Below, piece by piece: positions 1 to 9,056 of a stretch of 64,000 bases of DNA. The stretch comes from Dichotomicrobium thermohalophilum. Its GTDB lineage: Bacteria; Pseudomonadota; Alphaproteobacteria; Rhizobiales; Rhodomicrobiaceae. How positions within the stretch are numbered: position 1 is the stretch's first letter; every line of letters begins with the position of its first letter. The notes beneath the pieces were generated by a model. The model searched no databases. It was not told the DNA's origin and worked only from the letters and a program-made list of their open reading frames with translations. Both the position numbers and the translations under genes were made by a program. The DNA lies in contig NZ_QXDF01000002.1 in NCBI RefSeq assembly GCF_003550175.1, positions 62,001 to 126,000 on the forward strand, written 5' to 3'.

Positions 1-980
1 GCCATGACGAAGGCCGCCGCGCCCATGATCGGCGGCATGATCTGCCCGTCGGTCGAGGCCGCGACCTCGATCGCGCCAGCCTTTCGGGCGGGCATGCCGG
101 TGCGTTTCATCACCGGGATGGTGAAGGTGCCGGTCGTCACCGTGTTGGCGATGGACGAGCCCGAGATCATGCCGGTCATGCCGGAGGCGAGCACCGATGC
201 CTTGGCGGGCCCACCGCGATAGCGTCCGACGAGCGCGAAGGCCAGGTCGATAAAGTATTGCCCGGCGCCGGCGCGGTCCAGCAGCGCGCCGAACAGCACG
301 AACAGGAAGACGAAGCGCGTCGTGACGTCGATCGGGATGCCGAAGATCCCCTCGCCTGTCAGCCACTGATAGCCGACCAGCCGCTCCAGCGAGAGGCCGC
401 GATGCGCGATCAGGTCCGGCATCGACTGGCCGAACAGCGAGTAGACTAGAAACACGATTGCGACGATGACCAGCGGCAGACCGATGGCGCGGCGGATTGC
501 TTCCAGCAACACCAGGATGCCGACGGTTCCGAGGATGACCTCTACAGGAATGGTAAGGCCGTAAACGTCGTATTCGAGCAGGATGCCGGCGCGCTGCGCC
601 AGGCTGTCGTAATTCCAGTAGAGATAGGACGCCGTAAATCCGCCGGCGAAGGCGAGGCCGATGTCCAGCCAGCTCGGCGCGCGGATGCCGGACTTGCGGA
701 CGGCGCCGAAGGCGAGGAAGCACAGGACGAGCGCGAAGGTGAGATGCAGCGCACGGGCCTCGACGCCGTCGATCAGGCCGAACTGCAGCATGAACGGCAA
801 CGGGGAGGCGATCCAGAGCTGGAACAGCGACCAGGCGAGCGCGATACCGGAGAATACCCAGGCCCAGGTGCCGGCCATTGTGACCTGACCGGTGTCCTGG
901 CGCAGCATCTCCTCAGCCATGTTGTCGGTATCGTTGGCCGCGGGCGCCGACGGGGACGGTTTGCCGCTGTCGTCGCTCAT
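1..980 (-). CDS. TRAP transporter fused permease, TAXI type (partial)
   Basis: Inner-membrane permease of a tripartite ATP-independent periplasmic transporter, in which the small (4TM) and large (12TM) subunits are fused. The ATG lies at 980 and the frame stays open through the left edge, so only the first 326 residues of a protein usually near 650 are visible. After a charged N-terminus of about 35 residues come several hydrophobic segments. The stretch from about residue 265, with ASGMTGMISGSSIANTVT followed by a proline-rich MPPIMGAAAF, is the signature of the large subunit. The gene lies directly downstream of the TAXI binding protein on the same strand, which supplies the partner. The substrate cannot be told; TAXI systems are often linked to dicarboxylates or amino acids. 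Confidence 0.93.
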   Translation of the reverse strand, partial: MSDDSGKPSPSAPAANDTDNMAEEMLRQDTGQVTMAGTWAWVFSGIALAWSLFQLWIASPLPFMLQFGLIDGVEARALHLTFALVLCFLAFGAVRKSGIRAPSWLDIGLAFAGGFTASYLYWNYDSLAQRAGILLEYDVYGLTIPVEVILGTVGILVLLEAIRRAIGLPLVIVAIVFLVYSLFGQSMPDLIAHRGLSLERLVGYQWLTGEGIFGIPIDVTTRFVFLFVLFGALLDRAGAGQYFIDLAFALVGRYRGGPAKASVLASGMTGMISGSSIANTVTTGTFTIPVMKRTGMPARKAGAIEVAASTDGQIMPPIMGAAAFVM

Positions 981-1108
981 CTGCTGCTCCGTGCTTGCGC
1001 TGCTCTGAAAGTACGTAAAGAGGAGAGCGAAAAGCTGGAGAGGGGGCGGGCGGCGGGCGCCGTCCGTTGATCCCCCATCTCCTTGTTCATTCGGGAATCA
1101 GGCGGATC

Positions 1109-2113
1109 TTACATCCAGCCCTTTTCCTTGTAGTACTTCATGGCGCCCGGATGGATGTCCGCGGAAATACCCTTGGAGATCATCTGCTCCGGCGTCAGGT
1201 TGGCGAAAGCCGGGTGCAGCTTCTTGAAATCCTCCAGGTTCTCGAACACCGCGCGGGTCACCTCGTAGACCACATCTTCCGGCACGTCGGCGCTGGTCAC
1301 GAAGGTCGCCATCACGCCGAAGGTGGTCGCGTCCTTCTTCATCGAGGAGTAGGTGTCCTTCGGGATCGTCGTGAAGGCGTAGAACGGGTTTTCGTCCACC
1401 AGCTTCTTCACGGCGTCGGTCTGCAGGTCGATGATGTAGGCGCCGCAGCCGTCAGCCGCCTGGGCCACGCCCGCGTTCGGCACGCCGACCGTGTAGCCGT
1501 AGGCGTCGATGTTGCCGTCGCAGAGCGCGCCGGACTGCTCGGTCGAGGTCAGTTCGGTGGTCTGACCGAACCACGACTCGTCGATCCCATGCGCTTCCAT
1601 CAGCACTTCAAACGTGCCGCGCTGGCCCGAGCCCGGGTTGCCGATGTTGACGCGCTTGCCTTCCAGGTCTTCCCAGCTTTCGATGCCGCTGTCCTGCGCA
1701 GCCAGGATCTGGAACGGCTCCGGATGCACGGAGAACACCGCACGCAGTTCCGGATACGGGTTCTCTTCGAAACGGCTGGTGCCGTTAAAGGCGTGATACT
1801 GCCAGTCAGACTGAGCGACGCCGAACTCCAGCTCGCCCTGGCGGATCGAGTTGATGTTGTAGATCGAACCCGCAGTCGACGGTGCAGCGCAGCGCAGCCC
1901 GTGCTTGCGGCCGGCTTCACGACCCTCTGCGGCTTCCTTGTGAACCATCCGGCAGATCGCGTTGCCGACGACGAAATACACGCCGGTCGGGCCGCCGGTG
2001 CCGATGGCGATGAACTGCTGCTGCGCGTTTGCAGCGCCCGTCAGCGAGAGGGCTGCGGCGGCCGTCAGCGCGCCGGCCACAGACAACGTCCTAGCGAGAG
2101 ACTTAAAGGTCAT
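1109..2113 (-). CDS. TAXI family TRAP transporter solute-binding protein
   Basis: Periplasmic substrate-binding subunit of the neighbouring TRAP system, 334 residues, normal for the family. A Sec signal peptide is visible: MTFKSLAR, then an alanine-rich hydrophobic core, with likely cleavage after GAANA near residue 30. The mature start QQQFIAIGTGGPTGVYF is the hallmark TAXI motif, and GKRVNIGNPGSGQRGTFEVL near residue 160 is the second conserved block. The ATG at 2113 is preceded by a GGAGTGAT ribosome site. It is probably transcribed with the permease, which starts about 130 bases further along. The ligand is unknown. Confidence 0.94.
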   Translation of the reverse strand: MTFKSLARTLSVAGALTAAAALSLTGAANAQQQFIAIGTGGPTGVYFVVGNAICRMVHKEAAEGREAGRKHGLRCAAPSTAGSIYNINSIRQGELEFGVAQSDWQYHAFNGTSRFEENPYPELRAVFSVHPEPFQILAAQDSGIESWEDLEGKRVNIGNPGSGQRGTFEVLMEAHGIDESWFGQTTELTSTEQSGALCDGNIDAYGYTVGVPNAGVAQAADGCGAYIIDLQTDAVKKLVDENPFYAFTTIPKDTYSSMKKDATTFGVMATFVTSADVPEDVVYEVTRAVFENLEDFKKLHPAFANLTPEQMISKGISADIHPGAMKYYKEKGWM

Positions 2114-2268
2114 GGCGTATCACTCCTCCGAAAAATGCTGGAATCGGGTTCCATGTGAACTGAAAGTGCCCATCGCGGTCTCAAACGGACCCGCTTTAGC
2201 GGGCGCGGAGAACGCCCGAACGTGCTTGGGCGGTCAACACCTTATGGCCCGCTTTCGCGCATCGCAAT

Positions 2269-2643
2269 TCATTTGTCCCGGCTTAAACCCTTTTCCGCCA
2301 ACTCGTTCAGGTACTGCTGCCAAATCTCGTCGCGCTCCACGCCGAGCTTGCGGAGATAGCTCCAGGAGAAGATTCCGGTGTCGTGCCCGTCGCTGAAAAC
2401 CAGCTTCACGGCATAGTTGCCGACCGGCTCGATCCGCGTGATTTTCACGTCGCGTTTGCCTCCGACCGTGACGCGTTCGGATGGGCTGTGGCCCTGCACC
2501 TCGGCGCTTGGGCTTGTTACGCGCAGCATCTCTGCGGTCAGCGTGTAGGTAGCGTCGGGGAAGGTGACCGTGAGCTGATCCTTGTCGGGGTTCAGCCGGA
2601 TCTCTTCCGGGTGCACCGTCGCGCTCTGGTCCTGTTGGTTCAT
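2269..2643 (-). CDS. DUF971 (GBBH-like N-terminal domain) protein
   Basis: A 124-residue stand-alone copy of the DUF971 domain, which is also found at the N-terminus of gamma-butyrobetaine hydroxylase, where it carries a small metal site. The recognisable core is VGNYAVKLVFSDGHDTGIFS followed by WSYLRKLG (residues about 75-103). The ATG at 2643 follows AAGGACG at good spacing. Stand-alone DUF971 proteins have been tied in some bacteria to iron-sulfur cluster handling, but the sequence does not show which role applies. It is separated from the TRAP genes by about 155 bases and may have its own promoter. Confidence 0.85.
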   Translation of the reverse strand: MNQQDQSATVHPEEIRLNPDKDQLTVTFPDATYTLTAEMLRVTSPSAEVQGHSPSERVTVGGKRDVKITRIEPVGNYAVKLVFSDGHDTGIFSWSYLRKLGVERDEIWQQYLNELAEKGLSRDK

Positions 2644-2887
2644 TGAAACGTCCTTTTGCCTGCGTTCTGTGGGAGATCCTGGGGCACTGTTGCAGGAGCG
2701 TCACTCTACAACCGAAAATAGGCGTTCAACCGGTCAAGATATTCACAGTTGCCGCCTTCCAGATTGTGCGGAACAGGTAATCCTGTTAACCGCGGAATGG
2801 TATCCATCGCTCGGGTTCAGGTTCAAGCGTACGGGCCATGCGTAAGGAAAACATCAGTACCTGTGCAACTGTTCAGAGTGGTGAGTC

Positions 2888-3160
2888 ATGCCGCCGATCC
2901 GTTTGTCCGCGTCAGAAGCGTCTTCACTTCGCAAGATCTCGACCCGTCCCTGTCTGACGGCCGAATTGCCAGACGATCACTCCGCGAAACTCTTGAATTA
3001 CGGGCTGGCCTGCCGCGAGGCCATGACCGTGCGGATCACGCCCCGCGGTCAGGTAGAGCTTCTTGCCAGCAATTTCCAGATGTCCCTGCCCAGCGCCCGT
3101 ACTATCCGGCACAGACTGCTGGATCGCGGACTGGCGCGCCTGCGCCGCGAGCTGGACTGA
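2888..3160 (+). CDS. small hypothetical protein, winged-helix-like
   Basis: Ninety-residue protein with no family I can name with certainty. The middle (about residues 33-56, KLLNYGLACREAMTVRITP then RGQ) resembles the recognition helix and wing of small winged-helix proteins, where a phrase such as LLEKGLV...LTPKG is typical. The C-terminal third is basic and Arg-rich. It is convergent with pssA, whose stop lies 19 bases beyond this one. Codon use matches the neighbours, which argues for a real gene, but a DNA-binding role is only inferred. The start at 2888 has a weak ribosome site. Confidence 0.55.
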   Translation: MPPIRLSASEASSLRKISTRPCLTAELPDDHSAKLLNYGLACREAMTVRITPRGQVELLASNFQMSLPSARTIRHRLLDRGLARLRRELD

Positions 3161-3179
3161 GCCGGGTGCTGCCACCGTG

Positions 3180-4073
3180 CTAGTGCGGTCGGGCTGGGTC
3201 GTCAGCCCGGATTTCGCTGGGTGCGGTCGTCGTAGCAGGCTCGCCAGGCACAGCTGAGGGTGTCTCAGACGCGGTTTCCGACTCTTGCCGCGCGGCGAAC
3301 CGGCGCCCGGCAATCGGGATCGACACCAGATAGGCGAGCGAACCGGCCAGCAGGCTCAGATACGGATAAGTGGCAAGGACCGCGGCGAAGGTTGCTGCGA
3401 CCGCGAACAGCGGCAGGACATATTTGCGGTCAATGTTGCGGCCCGCCGATTTTCCCGAAAAGGTTGGCTGCCAGCTGACCAGCAACCCAGCCATGATGCA
3501 GGTATGCAGGAAGGCGAAGGCGGTGAGAACGGGGCCTTCAGGCGCCCCGATCCCCGCCGCGTAGAACGGCAGCAGCACGACAATCGCCCCGGCCGGTGCA
3601 GGCACGCCGGTGGAATAGGCTGCCCGCCATCGCGGTCGCACCTCATCCAGCTCGGTATTGAAGCGGGCCAGGCGTAGCGCCGTACACAGCGCGAAGACCA
3701 GTGCCGCCAGCCAACCCAGGCTCGGCACCGACACGAACGCCCAGACATAGAGGATCACCGCGGGCGCGACCCCGAAATTGACGAAATCCGCGAGGCTGTC
3801 CAGTTCCGCGCCAAAACGCGAGGTGGCCTTGAGCATTCGGGCCAGCCGGCCATCCAGCGCGTCGAGCACGGCCGCCAAGAGGATCGCTGCGATGGCAAGC
3901 TCATAGCGTGCGTCGATCGCCATGCGGATCGCTGTCAGCCCCGCACACAGGGCCAGAAGGGTCACGAGATTGGGGATCAGCGCCCGAACGGGCACCTGCG
4001 TGCCGCGCTTGAGAAAGACGCGACGCCTGCCTGCGCGATCCCTGCCGTTCCCCTTGTCCGCGCCGTCGCTCAA
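3180..4073 (-). CDS. pssA: CDP-diacylglycerol--serine O-phosphatidyltransferase
   Basis: Makes phosphatidylserine from CDP-diacylglycerol and serine at the inner membrane, the first step to phosphatidylethanolamine. The CDP-alcohol phosphotransferase signature is intact: DG-x2-AR-x8-G-x3-D-x3-D, read as DGRLAR ... FG ... LDSLAD near residues 90-115. About eight hydrophobic segments follow the basic N-terminus. The start is probably the TTG at 4073, which overlaps the psd stop by four bases (TTGA), a coupled arrangement typical of psd-pssA operons. The last 40 residues are polar and Ala/Thr-rich and probably disordered. Length is 297. Confidence 0.93.
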   Translation of the reverse strand: MSDGADKGNGRDRAGRRRVFLKRGTQVPVRALIPNLVTLLALCAGLTAIRMAIDARYELAIAAILLAAVLDALDGRLARMLKATSRFGAELDSLADFVNFGVAPAVILYVWAFVSVPSLGWLAALVFALCTALRLARFNTELDEVRPRWRAAYSTGVPAPAGAIVVLLPFYAAGIGAPEGPVLTAFAFLHTCIMAGLLVSWQPTFSGKSAGRNIDRKYVLPLFAVAATFAAVLATYPYLSLLAGSLAYLVSIPIAGRRFAARQESETASETPSAVPGEPATTTAPSEIRADDPARPH

Positions 4074-4798
4074 CGCACCCGCACCTCATAGCCAGAAGGC
4101 ATGCCGGCCAGGTCCGTCAGGACCGTCTCGCCGCCCACCATGCGCTGGTTCTCGCCGACCATCATCTTGCGCTCGCCAGGGGCATAGACGTCAACCCGGC
4201 TACCGAAGCGGATGATGCCGATGCGCTGGCCCGCGCTCAGGGTGTCGCCTTCCTTCACGAACGGCACAATCCGCCGCGCGACATAGCCGGCGATCAGCAC
4301 GACGCCGATGCGCTCACCGTCCGGCCGCTCGATCACCATGGCTTGGCGCTCGTTCTGCTCCGAGGCTTCCTCCGACTCCGCGTTCAGGAAAAGGCCCGGC
4401 TCGTGGCGCGAGGAAATCACTCTGCCGCTCACCGGGGCGCGCACCACGTGAACGTTGAAAAGGGACAGGAAGGTCGAAAACACGGTCATTGGCGCTTCGC
4501 CCAGCGCGCTAAGCTCCGGGGGAGGCGGGCGGCGGCGAATCGCGATCAGCTTGCCGTCTGCCGGGGCGATCAAAAGGTTGTCGGCCACCGGCGTGGCGCG
4601 CGATGGGTCGCGGAAGAAATAGGCCATCGCCAGCGTGACGATCAGTGCGATCCAGCCCAGCGGCGGCCAGATCAGGAACAGCACCAGCGTCGCGAGCGCG
4701 CTGATGATGATGAACTTGTAGCCCTCGCGGTGGATCGGGTCGAACGCACCGACGACGGAGTCCCAAATAGATTTGTGTGATGGCTTGGAGTCGCTCAT
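4070..4798 (-). CDS. psd: phosphatidylserine decarboxylase
   Basis: Converts phosphatidylserine to phosphatidylethanolamine, using a pyruvoyl group formed by self-cleavage. The protein is of the short proteobacterial type (242 residues), with one N-terminal hydrophobic hairpin and the cleavage site G-S in IIRFGSRVDVYAP near residue 210. APADGKL near residue 80 is another family motif. I place the start at the ATG at 4798 (MSDSKPSHKS) because it follows an AAAGGACAA ribosome site. A longer in-frame start at 4942 would overlap the upstream ABC gene and add an Arg-rich tail with no family match. It is followed immediately by pssA. Confidence 0.95.
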   Translation of the reverse strand: MSDSKPSHKSIWDSVVGAFDPIHREGYKFIIISALATLVLFLIWPPLGWIALIVTLAMAYFFRDPSRATPVADNLLIAPADGKLIAIRRRPPPPELSALGEAPMTVFSTFLSLFNVHVVRAPVSGRVISSRHEPGLFLNAESEEASEQNERQAMVIERPDGERIGVVLIAGYVARRIVPFVKEGDTLSAGQRIGIIRFGSRVDVYAPGERKMMVGENQRMVGGETVLTDLAGMPSGYEVRVR

Positions 4799-4836
4799 TT
4801 TTGTTGTCCTTTCCGTGCCGGTGGCTCCCGCGGGCG

Positions 4837-6756
4837 CTATTCGGCCGGCTCGCTGTAAAACGACGGCACGACCTGATCGCCGTCCTCGCCCACCTCGGCG
4901 AGGCGCTCGCGGGCTGCCTCGGCCTCGCGCTGGCGACGCCACATGCTGGCGTAGAGGCCATCCCGCGCCAGCAGGTCCGTATGACGCCCCTGCTCAACGA
5001 TTCGCCCATTATCCAGCACGATGATGTTATCGGCGTGAACGATCGTTGAGAGGCGATGCGCGATCACCAGCGTGGTGCGGTTTTCGGCGACCCGGTCGAA
5101 GGCGTCCTGGATTTCCTTTTCCGTGTGGCTGTCGAGCGCGGAGGTCGCCTCGTCCAGCATCAGGATCGGCGGGCTTTTCAGGATCGTGCGGGCGATGGCC
5201 ACGCGCTGCTTTTCGCCGCCCGAAAGCTTGAGGCCGCGCTCGCCGACCATCGACTGGTAGCCATCAGGCAAGTCGCGAATGAACCCGTCGATCTGCGCCA
5301 TGCGCGCGGCCTCCCGGACTTCCTCGTCGGTAGCGTCCGGCCGGCCGTAGCGGATGTTGTATTCGATGGTGTCGTTGAACAGGACCGTGTCCTGCGGGAC
5401 GATGCCGATCGCCGCGCGCAAGCTCTCCTGCGTCACGTTGCGGATGTCCTGCCCGTCGATGAGGATACGACCGCCGCTCACGTCGTAGAAACGGAACAAC
5501 AGCCGCGAGATGGTCGACTTGCCCGCGCCAGTGGGGCCGACGATGGCAACCATCTCCCCGGCCGGCACGGTGAAGTCCACGCCGCGCAGAGTAGGGCGCT
5601 TACCGTCATAGGAGAATTCGACGTCTTCGAAGCGGATCGTGCCGTCCTCCACAACGAGCGGTTTTGCGCCGGGCTTGTCGGTGATCTCCGGGTCCTTTTC
5701 CAGCAGCGCGAACATTGTCTCGATGTCCACCAGCCCCTGTTTGATCTCCCGGTAGACCATGCCCATGAAGTTGAGCGGAATGTAGAGCTGGATCAGCAGC
5801 GAGTTGATGAGCACGAAATCGCCGACCGTCTGCGTCCCGGCCGCGACGCCATTCGCCGACATCAGCATGCACACCGTCAGCCCAATGCTGAAAATCAACG
5901 CCTGGCCTGCATTGAGCAGGCCGAGCGTGTAATAGGTGCGGATCGCCGCATTTTCATACCGCGCCATCGAGGTGTCAAAGCGCCGTGATTCCCAGCCCTC
6001 GTTTCCGAAATATTTGACGGTCTCGTAGTTCAGCAGGCTGTCGATCGCCTTGGTGCTCGCGTCGTTGTCGGAGGCGTTCAGCTCGCGGCGGATCGCCATG
6101 CGCCATTCGCTGGCCTTGAAAGTGAAGAGTATGTAGACCGCCACGGTCATCAGGATGACCAGCGCATATTCCGGGCCGAAATAGTAGGTGAGCATGCCGC
6201 AGACGAGCGTCAGCTCCAGGACTGTTGGCACGGAGTTGAGCACGCCCATGCGGATGATGAGTTCGACCGCCGACTTCCCGCGCTCGATCACGCGGCTCAG
6301 GCCCCCCGTGCGCCGCTCAAGATGAAAGCGCAGGGACATGCGATGCAGATGCCGGAAGACCTGGTTTGACAGCGCGCGCACGGCGTTCTGGCCGACGCGG
6401 GTGAAGAGAACGTCGCGGAGCTGATTGAAGCCGATCATCAGCACCCGCCCGGCGCCGTAAGCGAGGATCAGGACGATCGGCAGGTAAGCCAGGGTGCTGG
6501 CGCTTACGGCGTCTTCGCCGCTGGCGTTGCCCGTGAGCCAGTCGACTGCCGCCTTGTAGGCCAGCGGTGTGGTGACGGTAATGACCTTGGCGAGCACCAG
6601 CGCGATAACCGCCAGCACCACGCGCAAGCGGAGATCAGGGCGGTCATCGGGCCAGACATAGGGTGCAAGTGCCCGCAACACGGACCAGTGGCTGCTGCGC
6701 TCGGAAAGCAGCTCCTCACCCGTCGGTGCGGGGGATTTTTGGGCGAAACTCCTCAA
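4837..6756 (-). CDS. Atm1/HMT1-type ABC exporter (fused permease and ATPase)
   Basis: Half-transporter of 639 residues that dimerises in the inner membrane. In bacteria this branch exports glutathione conjugates and metal-glutathione complexes. Six membrane segments occupy about residues 45-330. The ATPase has Walker A GPTGAGKST (407-415), signature LSGGEKQ (about 511), Walker B ILMLDEA (about 531) and the H-loop IAHRLST (about 567). The family phrase NRTTLVIAHRLSTIVHAD is close to mitochondrial Atm1. No ATG lies near the N-terminus; the TTG at 6756 is the best visible start but is uncertain. It lies 38 bases upstream of psd on the same strand. Confidence 0.92.
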   Translation of the reverse strand: MRSFAQKSPAPTGEELLSERSSHWSVLRALAPYVWPDDRPDLRLRVVLAVIALVLAKVITVTTPLAYKAAVDWLTGNASGEDAVSASTLAYLPIVLILAYGAGRVLMIGFNQLRDVLFTRVGQNAVRALSNQVFRHLHRMSLRFHLERRTGGLSRVIERGKSAVELIIRMGVLNSVPTVLELTLVCGMLTYYFGPEYALVILMTVAVYILFTFKASEWRMAIRRELNASDNDASTKAIDSLLNYETVKYFGNEGWESRRFDTSMARYENAAIRTYYTLGLLNAGQALIFSIGLTVCMLMSANGVAAGTQTVGDFVLINSLLIQLYIPLNFMGMVYREIKQGLVDIETMFALLEKDPEITDKPGAKPLVVEDGTIRFEDVEFSYDGKRPTLRGVDFTVPAGEMVAIVGPTGAGKSTISRLLFRFYDVSGGRILIDGQDIRNVTQESLRAAIGIVPQDTVLFNDTIEYNIRYGRPDATDEEVREAARMAQIDGFIRDLPDGYQSMVGERGLKLSGGEKQRVAIARTILKSPPILMLDEATSALDSHTEKEIQDAFDRVAENRTTLVIAHRLSTIVHADNIIVLDNGRIVEQGRHTDLLARDGLYASMWRRQREAEAARERLAEVGEDGDQVVPSFYSEPAE

Positions 6757-6936
6757 ACTGAAATCCCGTGGGGCCGCATCGCCGGCCGCGAAGGTCAGGT
6801 CATGAGCAAATAAGCGGCGCTAGCGCGACGTCGCGCGCGGCGAGTGATCAAGCCCTGTCCCGTTTTGAACAATTCAAAACAGATATAGAGGACGTGCCCG
6901 GCTTACGCAAACCGGGTCGGGGCGCGCGAGGCGAAG

Positions 6937-8103
6937 CTAGCGGGGTAGCTCGAAGTGCTGGCCCGGATAGATCCGGTGCGGATTGCGGATCTGCTCGCGG
7001 TTGTTGCGGAAGATTTTGGTGTAGCGTACGCCGCTGCCGTAATGCTCCTCGGCGATATGCCAGAGCGTGTCGCCGCGCTTGACAATGATTGCGCTTTTAC
7101 GAGGCTCTTTCGGCTGCCTAGCGTCAGCAGATGCCGTTTCCGCCGGTGTGGCCTCTCCCTCGTCGATCGGTTTGCTCAGCCGTTGCTCCTGCGCGATGCT
7201 GTCCTCGGTCGAGCGTGCCATGCGAGTTTCGCCGCCCTGCACTGAAGCGACGGTCACTGCCTCCGGATTGAAGCGGACCTCGGCGCGCGACAGAACGTCG
7301 CCGCGGTCGAGATCGACGTGATCAGCGCGCAGCAAGTGCTGTCCCCCATCGAGAATATCGGTCAGCGCAAACGCCCAGGACCCGTCCACCTCGGCCTGGG
7401 TCGAGCCGATGAAGCGGTTATCGAGATAAAGCGCGATCCGCGCGCCCGGCGCGGCCGTGCCGCTCAGATAGAGCCGGCCGGTCTGTTGCTTGTCCTCGTA
7501 GTCGACGGCAGAAAACGTGATCGTCCGCTGTTCCGCAGATTTCAGGCTTTCCGTGGCGATCGCAACGGGCTGGCCGGACTGCAGTATCCGCGTCGGCTGG
7601 TTATCCTGCGACAGCGCCACGACGGCTGGCGCACTCTCCGGCGACACGGAAACGGCGACGCGCTCGGCGCCCCTGACCGTCTCGGAGCCATCCGGCGCAA
7701 GCGCGGTTACGCTAAGGGAATGATCGCCGGCAGGCAGCGGCGCTTCGGGGAGCAGTACCCAGGAGCCGTCGAAGCCGGCCTTCACCTTGCCGATCACGCG
7801 CTCCGGCGTCTCCACGCGTACGGTCCAGCCCGCCGGCGCGACGCCCGCGATCACCACCTCGCCGGAATCCTCCACACGCACGATGTCGAAAGCCGGCCGC
7901 GAGGGCCCTTTATCGGCAGCTTCGGGCTGCTTTTGCGTATTCCGCTCTGTTGGCAGGGGACTTTCAACGGTCGGCCCAGCCGTTTCGACCGCAAGCTCGC
8001 CCGTCTGCGAGCGCCACCAACTCTCGCCATCGAACAACGCCCATGTCGCGATGCCCGCAGCGACCAGCAGGGCCAAAAGCAATACGCGTCCAAACCAATC
8101 CAT
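6937..8103 (-). CDS. LysM domain protein with Ig-like repeats
   Basis: Membrane-anchored envelope protein of 388 residues. The N-terminus (MDWFGRVLLLALLVAAG) is a signal anchor. Residues about 60-240 hold two beta-rich Ig-like segments (AGVAPAGWTVRVE and LSGTAAPGARIALYLDN). The C-terminus is one LysM peptidoglycan-binding domain (IVKRGDTLWHIAEEHYGSG, about 338-388). Proteins with this layout are common in Rhizobiales. They bind cell wall and probably have a structural or scaffolding role. It is transcribed away from the LOG gene, with about 240 bases between them. Confidence 0.88.
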   Translation of the reverse strand: MDWFGRVLLLALLVAAGIATWALFDGESWWRSQTGELAVETAGPTVESPLPTERNTQKQPEAADKGPSRPAFDIVRVEDSGEVVIAGVAPAGWTVRVETPERVIGKVKAGFDGSWVLLPEAPLPAGDHSLSVTALAPDGSETVRGAERVAVSVSPESAPAVVALSQDNQPTRILQSGQPVAIATESLKSAEQRTITFSAVDYEDKQQTGRLYLSGTAAPGARIALYLDNRFIGSTQAEVDGSWAFALTDILDGGQHLLRADHVDLDRGDVLSRAEVRFNPEAVTVASVQGGETRMARSTEDSIAQEQRLSKPIDEGEATPAETASADARQPKEPRKSAIIVKRGDTLWHIAEEHYGSGVRYTKIFRNNREQIRNPHRIYPGQHFELPR

Positions 8104-8341
8104 GGCGCATCCCGTTAAAATTGGTCGCCCTCGTCACGGCGACCCGGAAACTCGCGCTAGCCCATAGGTTAGCGCAAAGCGTTCACAAAAGCACCCGCTT
8201 GTTAAACCCCGTTGTCAAGCTTTGGTTTCTTCTGCGAAAACGAGAGCCTTCCATGCTTGCAACGTCCTCGCGGGCTGGCGCTTGTCGAAGCGGGTGCTGC
8301 GCTTTACATCTGATGGTCTTGGCGAAAAGGCAAGCGAGATA

Positions 8342-8974
8342 ATGAAACAGCAAAAAGACAACGGGATGAGCCAGACAAGCGCGCTCAGCGAAACCATCAG
8401 GAGCGTCTGCGTCTATTGCGGGTCCGGCTGCGGAACAAATCCGCGCTATGTCGAGGCGGCCCGCCAGTTGGGCAAGGACCTGGCGGGATCCAACATCCGT
8501 CTCACCTATGGCGGGGGCAGCAACGGGCTGATGGGCACGGTCGCCCGCGCTGTCATGGAACATGGCGGTGCGGTGACCGGGATTATCCCTGAGAGCCTGG
8601 TTGCAATTGAGAAGCCCTACGAAGATCTGAATGAGCTGGTCGTTACCAGGGACCTCCACGAGCGCAAGATGCTGATGTTCAAGCGCTCGGATGCCTTCGT
8701 CGCACTGCCCGGCGGCATTGGCACACTGGAGGAGTTGGTCGAGCAGCTCACCTGGGTGCAGCTTGCGCATCACCAGAAACCGGTCGTGATCGTGAACACG
8801 GATGATTACTGGCGCCAGTTCCTCGATCTTATGGAGCAGATGCGTGCGGAAGGCTTCATCCGCGAGGGACTGGAACCCGCCTTTCACGTGCTGGAGGAGG
8901 CCGCATCCGTGGTGCCGTTCCTGCTGGCACATGGCTCCAGCCAAGCGGTGAGCAGCCTCGATCACCTTGCTTGA
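8342..8974 (+). CDS. LOG family protein (TIGR00730)
   Basis: Rossmann-like protein of 210 residues. Characterised members release free cytokinins, or cleave the N-glycosidic bond of AMP and related nucleoside 5-monophosphates. The catalytic motif PGGIGTLEE is present (about residue 115), as is the upstream GGGSNGLMG. The N-terminus VCVYCGSGCGTNP matches the family. The ATG at 8342 is preferred; a second ATG at 8366 (MSQTSALSE) would give a more typical length. The protein could equally be a general nucleotide phosphoribohydrolase, and plant-hormone synthesis should not be assumed. Confidence 0.92.
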   Translation: MKQQKDNGMSQTSALSETIRSVCVYCGSGCGTNPRYVEAARQLGKDLAGSNIRLTYGGGSNGLMGTVARAVMEHGGAVTGIIPESLVAIEKPYEDLNELVVTRDLHERKMLMFKRSDAFVALPGGIGTLEELVEQLTWVQLAHHQKPVVIVNTDDYWRQFLDLMEQMRAEGFIREGLEPAFHVLEEAASVVPFLLAHGSSQAVSSLDHLA

Positions 8975-9056
8975 GAATGCGAGCAGCTTGTCCTGCGTGC
9001 CAACCTGATTATCTCCCAAGACAGCAATTTCGCCAGCCCCACGCGGGACAAGCCAA

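Noticed and set aside
1067..2158. Long plus-strand frame of 363 codons opposite the TAXI binding protein
   Set aside because: Mirror of a clear secreted binding protein; the translation is His/Arg/Val-rich with no domain, as expected from antisense of a GC-rich gene.
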